7,638 nucleotides of DNA from Candidatus Elarobacter sp. Its GTDB lineage: Bacteria > Vulcanimicrobiota > Vulcanimicrobiia > Vulcanimicrobiales > Vulcanimicrobiaceae. Positions 7,040 to 7,638 of the stretch are shown one piece after another. Location: NCBI GenBank assembly GCA_030150085.1, contig JASLGJ010000589.1:1-7638 (forward strand), written 5' to 3'. How positions within the stretch are numbered: position 1 is the first letter of the stretch; each line of letters starts with the position of its first letter. The notes under the pieces are model-generated. The model was not told the origin of the DNA. It saw nothing but the letters and a program-made list of their open reading frames with translations, and ran no database searches. A program made the translations under genes and the position numbers.

Positions 7040-7389
7040 TACGGGCGCTTCAGCGCGGCGGTGACGTCGACGCTGCCCACGGTCAGCTTGCCGAACAGCA
7101 CGTCGACCTTGAACACGATCTTGAACGTGACGCCGGTGGCTTCGTCCGGCGTCGCGCCGCCGACCAGGCAGAAGTCGACGACGTCGGCTTCGACTTGCCC
7201 GTTGACCGCCCCGAAGTGGAGCGGAAAGCTGACCGACGACTGGTTGTTGATCGGCAGCGTCTCGAGGCCGGTGCCCGGGACGTTCAAGACGGCTTGAAAC
7301 GCCTTCTGCGGATCGCTCTGGCTGGTGTCTTGCTGGATCTGGATGTGAACGCCCAGCAGGGCCTCGTCTCGAACCGTTTTGAACGGCAT
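7039..7389 (-). CDS. Small hypothetical protein, 116 residues
   Basis: No family is recognised. The start is well supported: ATG at 7389-7387 with GAGG about ten bases ahead. The protein has no signal peptide, no transmembrane segment and a single cysteine (in DFCLVGG). After a charged opening (PFKTVRDEALL) it alternates polar and hydrophobic residues, for example SVSFPLHFG, VTFKIVFKVDVLFGKLTVGSVDV, suggesting a mainly beta-strand fold, perhaps a small beta-sandwich. Codon use is less strictly G/C-ending than in the neighbours, with several AAA, GTT, CAA and TTT codons. It is convergent with the histidine phosphatase and lies on the same strand as the partial gene at the right edge. Confidence 0.75.
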   Translation of the reverse strand: MPFKTVRDEALLGVHIQIQQDTSQSDPQKAFQAVLNVPGTGLETLPINNQSSVSFPLHFGAVNGQVEADVVDFCLVGGATPDEATGVTFKIVFKVDVLFGKLTVGSVDVTAALKRP

Positions 7390-7423
7390 GCGCTGTGTAC
7401 CTCGGAAGCGAACGGCGGCCGGG

Positions 7424-7441
7424 CCGCTCCGGGCGGAGCGG
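7424..7441. repeat. GC-rich hairpin in the leader region of the small hypothetical gene
   Basis: CCGCTCC and GGAGCGG form a seven-base perfect stem around a four-base loop, 35 bases upstream of the ATG at 7389. On neither strand is there a convincing T-run. It could structure the 5' leader of the small gene or be a chance feature. Confidence 0.35.
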
Positions 7442-7446
7442 CGTTT

Positions 7447-7519
7447 CGGCCTACTGGCTCTTTGTCGGCAGACGGAGAACCGAAGCCTACTCCGTTCGCC
7501 GGTTGGCCTCAGTAGGCCG
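7447..7519. repeat. Inverted ten-base repeat with a third GCCTACT copy
   Basis: CGGCCTACTG at 7447-7456 is the exact reverse complement of CAGTAGGCCG at 7510-7519. A third partial copy, GCCTACT, lies between them at 7485-7491. The right arm overlaps the stop codon of the partial minus-strand gene. The arrangement fits an operator or recombination scar upstream of the small gene, but no protein is known to bind it. No other feature was found in this 119-base gap. Confidence 0.4.
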
Positions 7520-7638
7520 GGATGCCGCGCGCGACCGTGCGGCCGCCGGCGACGAGGTCGATCTCGCCCACCCGGCCCGGCCCGCGCACGAAGCGGGTCG
7601 CGGGGTCGGTGCCCTCGAGCGGGCCGGCGTCGCGGGCC
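7509..7638 (-). CDS. C-terminal 42 residues of an unidentified protein (partial)
   Basis: A minus-strand frame enters from the right edge and ends at TGA (7511-7509). Its codons end almost only in G or C. The visible tail reads ...TRFVRGPGRVGEIDLVAGG and then RTVARGIPAY. The family is not recognised from so short a tail. The gene would be read in the same direction as the small hypothetical gene, 119 bases upstream of it. No hairpin with a T-run follows its stop. Confidence 0.65.
   Translation of the reverse strand, partial: ARDAGPLEGTDPATRFVRGPGRVGEIDLVAGGRTVARGIPAY

Overview
The window is GC-rich bacterial DNA (roughly 70 % G+C by eye) with tightly packed genes on both strands. No rRNA, tRNA, mobile element or CRISPR array is visible, and no gap without a gene exceeds about 200 bases. 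The lineage cannot be fixed from seven partial or complete housekeeping and accessory genes. Strong G/C-ending codon use, frequent GTG starts and an apparently leaderless upstream ORF would fit an actinobacterial-like or Eremiobacterota-like genome, but this is only a guess.

Layout from left to right: (1) the first 46 codons of a minus-strand exported protein with a clear signal peptide and a probable TTG start (1-140); (2) a divergent plus-strand PaiB-family FMN-binding protein (321-953); (3) a convergent minus-strand FkbM-family methyltransferase (955-1782); (4) a minus-strand siroheme/4Fe-4S sulfite reductase gene (start 3511, natural end 1850), interrupted by one in-frame TAG at 2156-2158 that separates the two pairs of cluster-binding cysteines; (5) a regulatory leader for that gene (3512-3700); (6) minus-strand ettA, an ABC-F translation factor of exactly the usual length (3714-5381); (7) a divergent plus-strand metallo-beta-lactamase-fold hydrolase (5477-6316); (8) a plus-strand histidine phosphatase (6399-7025); (9) a convergent small minus-strand hypothetical gene (7039-7389); (10) the last 42 codons of another minus-strand gene (7509-7638).

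The most interesting part is the leader of the sulfite reductase gene. In order it holds a near-consensus promoter (TTGACC, 17 bases, TATGGT), an upstream ORF whose ATG lies about two bases from the predicted transcription start and which encodes RCLCACR (three Cys codons in five), a small hairpin just after the uORF stop, a 10-bp terminator hairpin followed by UUUU, then a good Shine-Dalgarno and the GTG start. A stretch inside the uORF can pair with the 5' arm of the terminator, so the elements match a trp/his-type attenuator that would read charged Cys-tRNA and control cysteine-forming sulfite reduction. The base pairings were checked by hand; the regulation itself is inference.

The other genes do not form an obvious pathway. 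ettA lies just upstream of the sulfite reductase promoter on the same strand, so any ettA read-through would also pass through the attenuator. The sulfite reductase and fkbM genes may be co-transcribed (67-base gap) but are functionally unrelated as far as can be seen.
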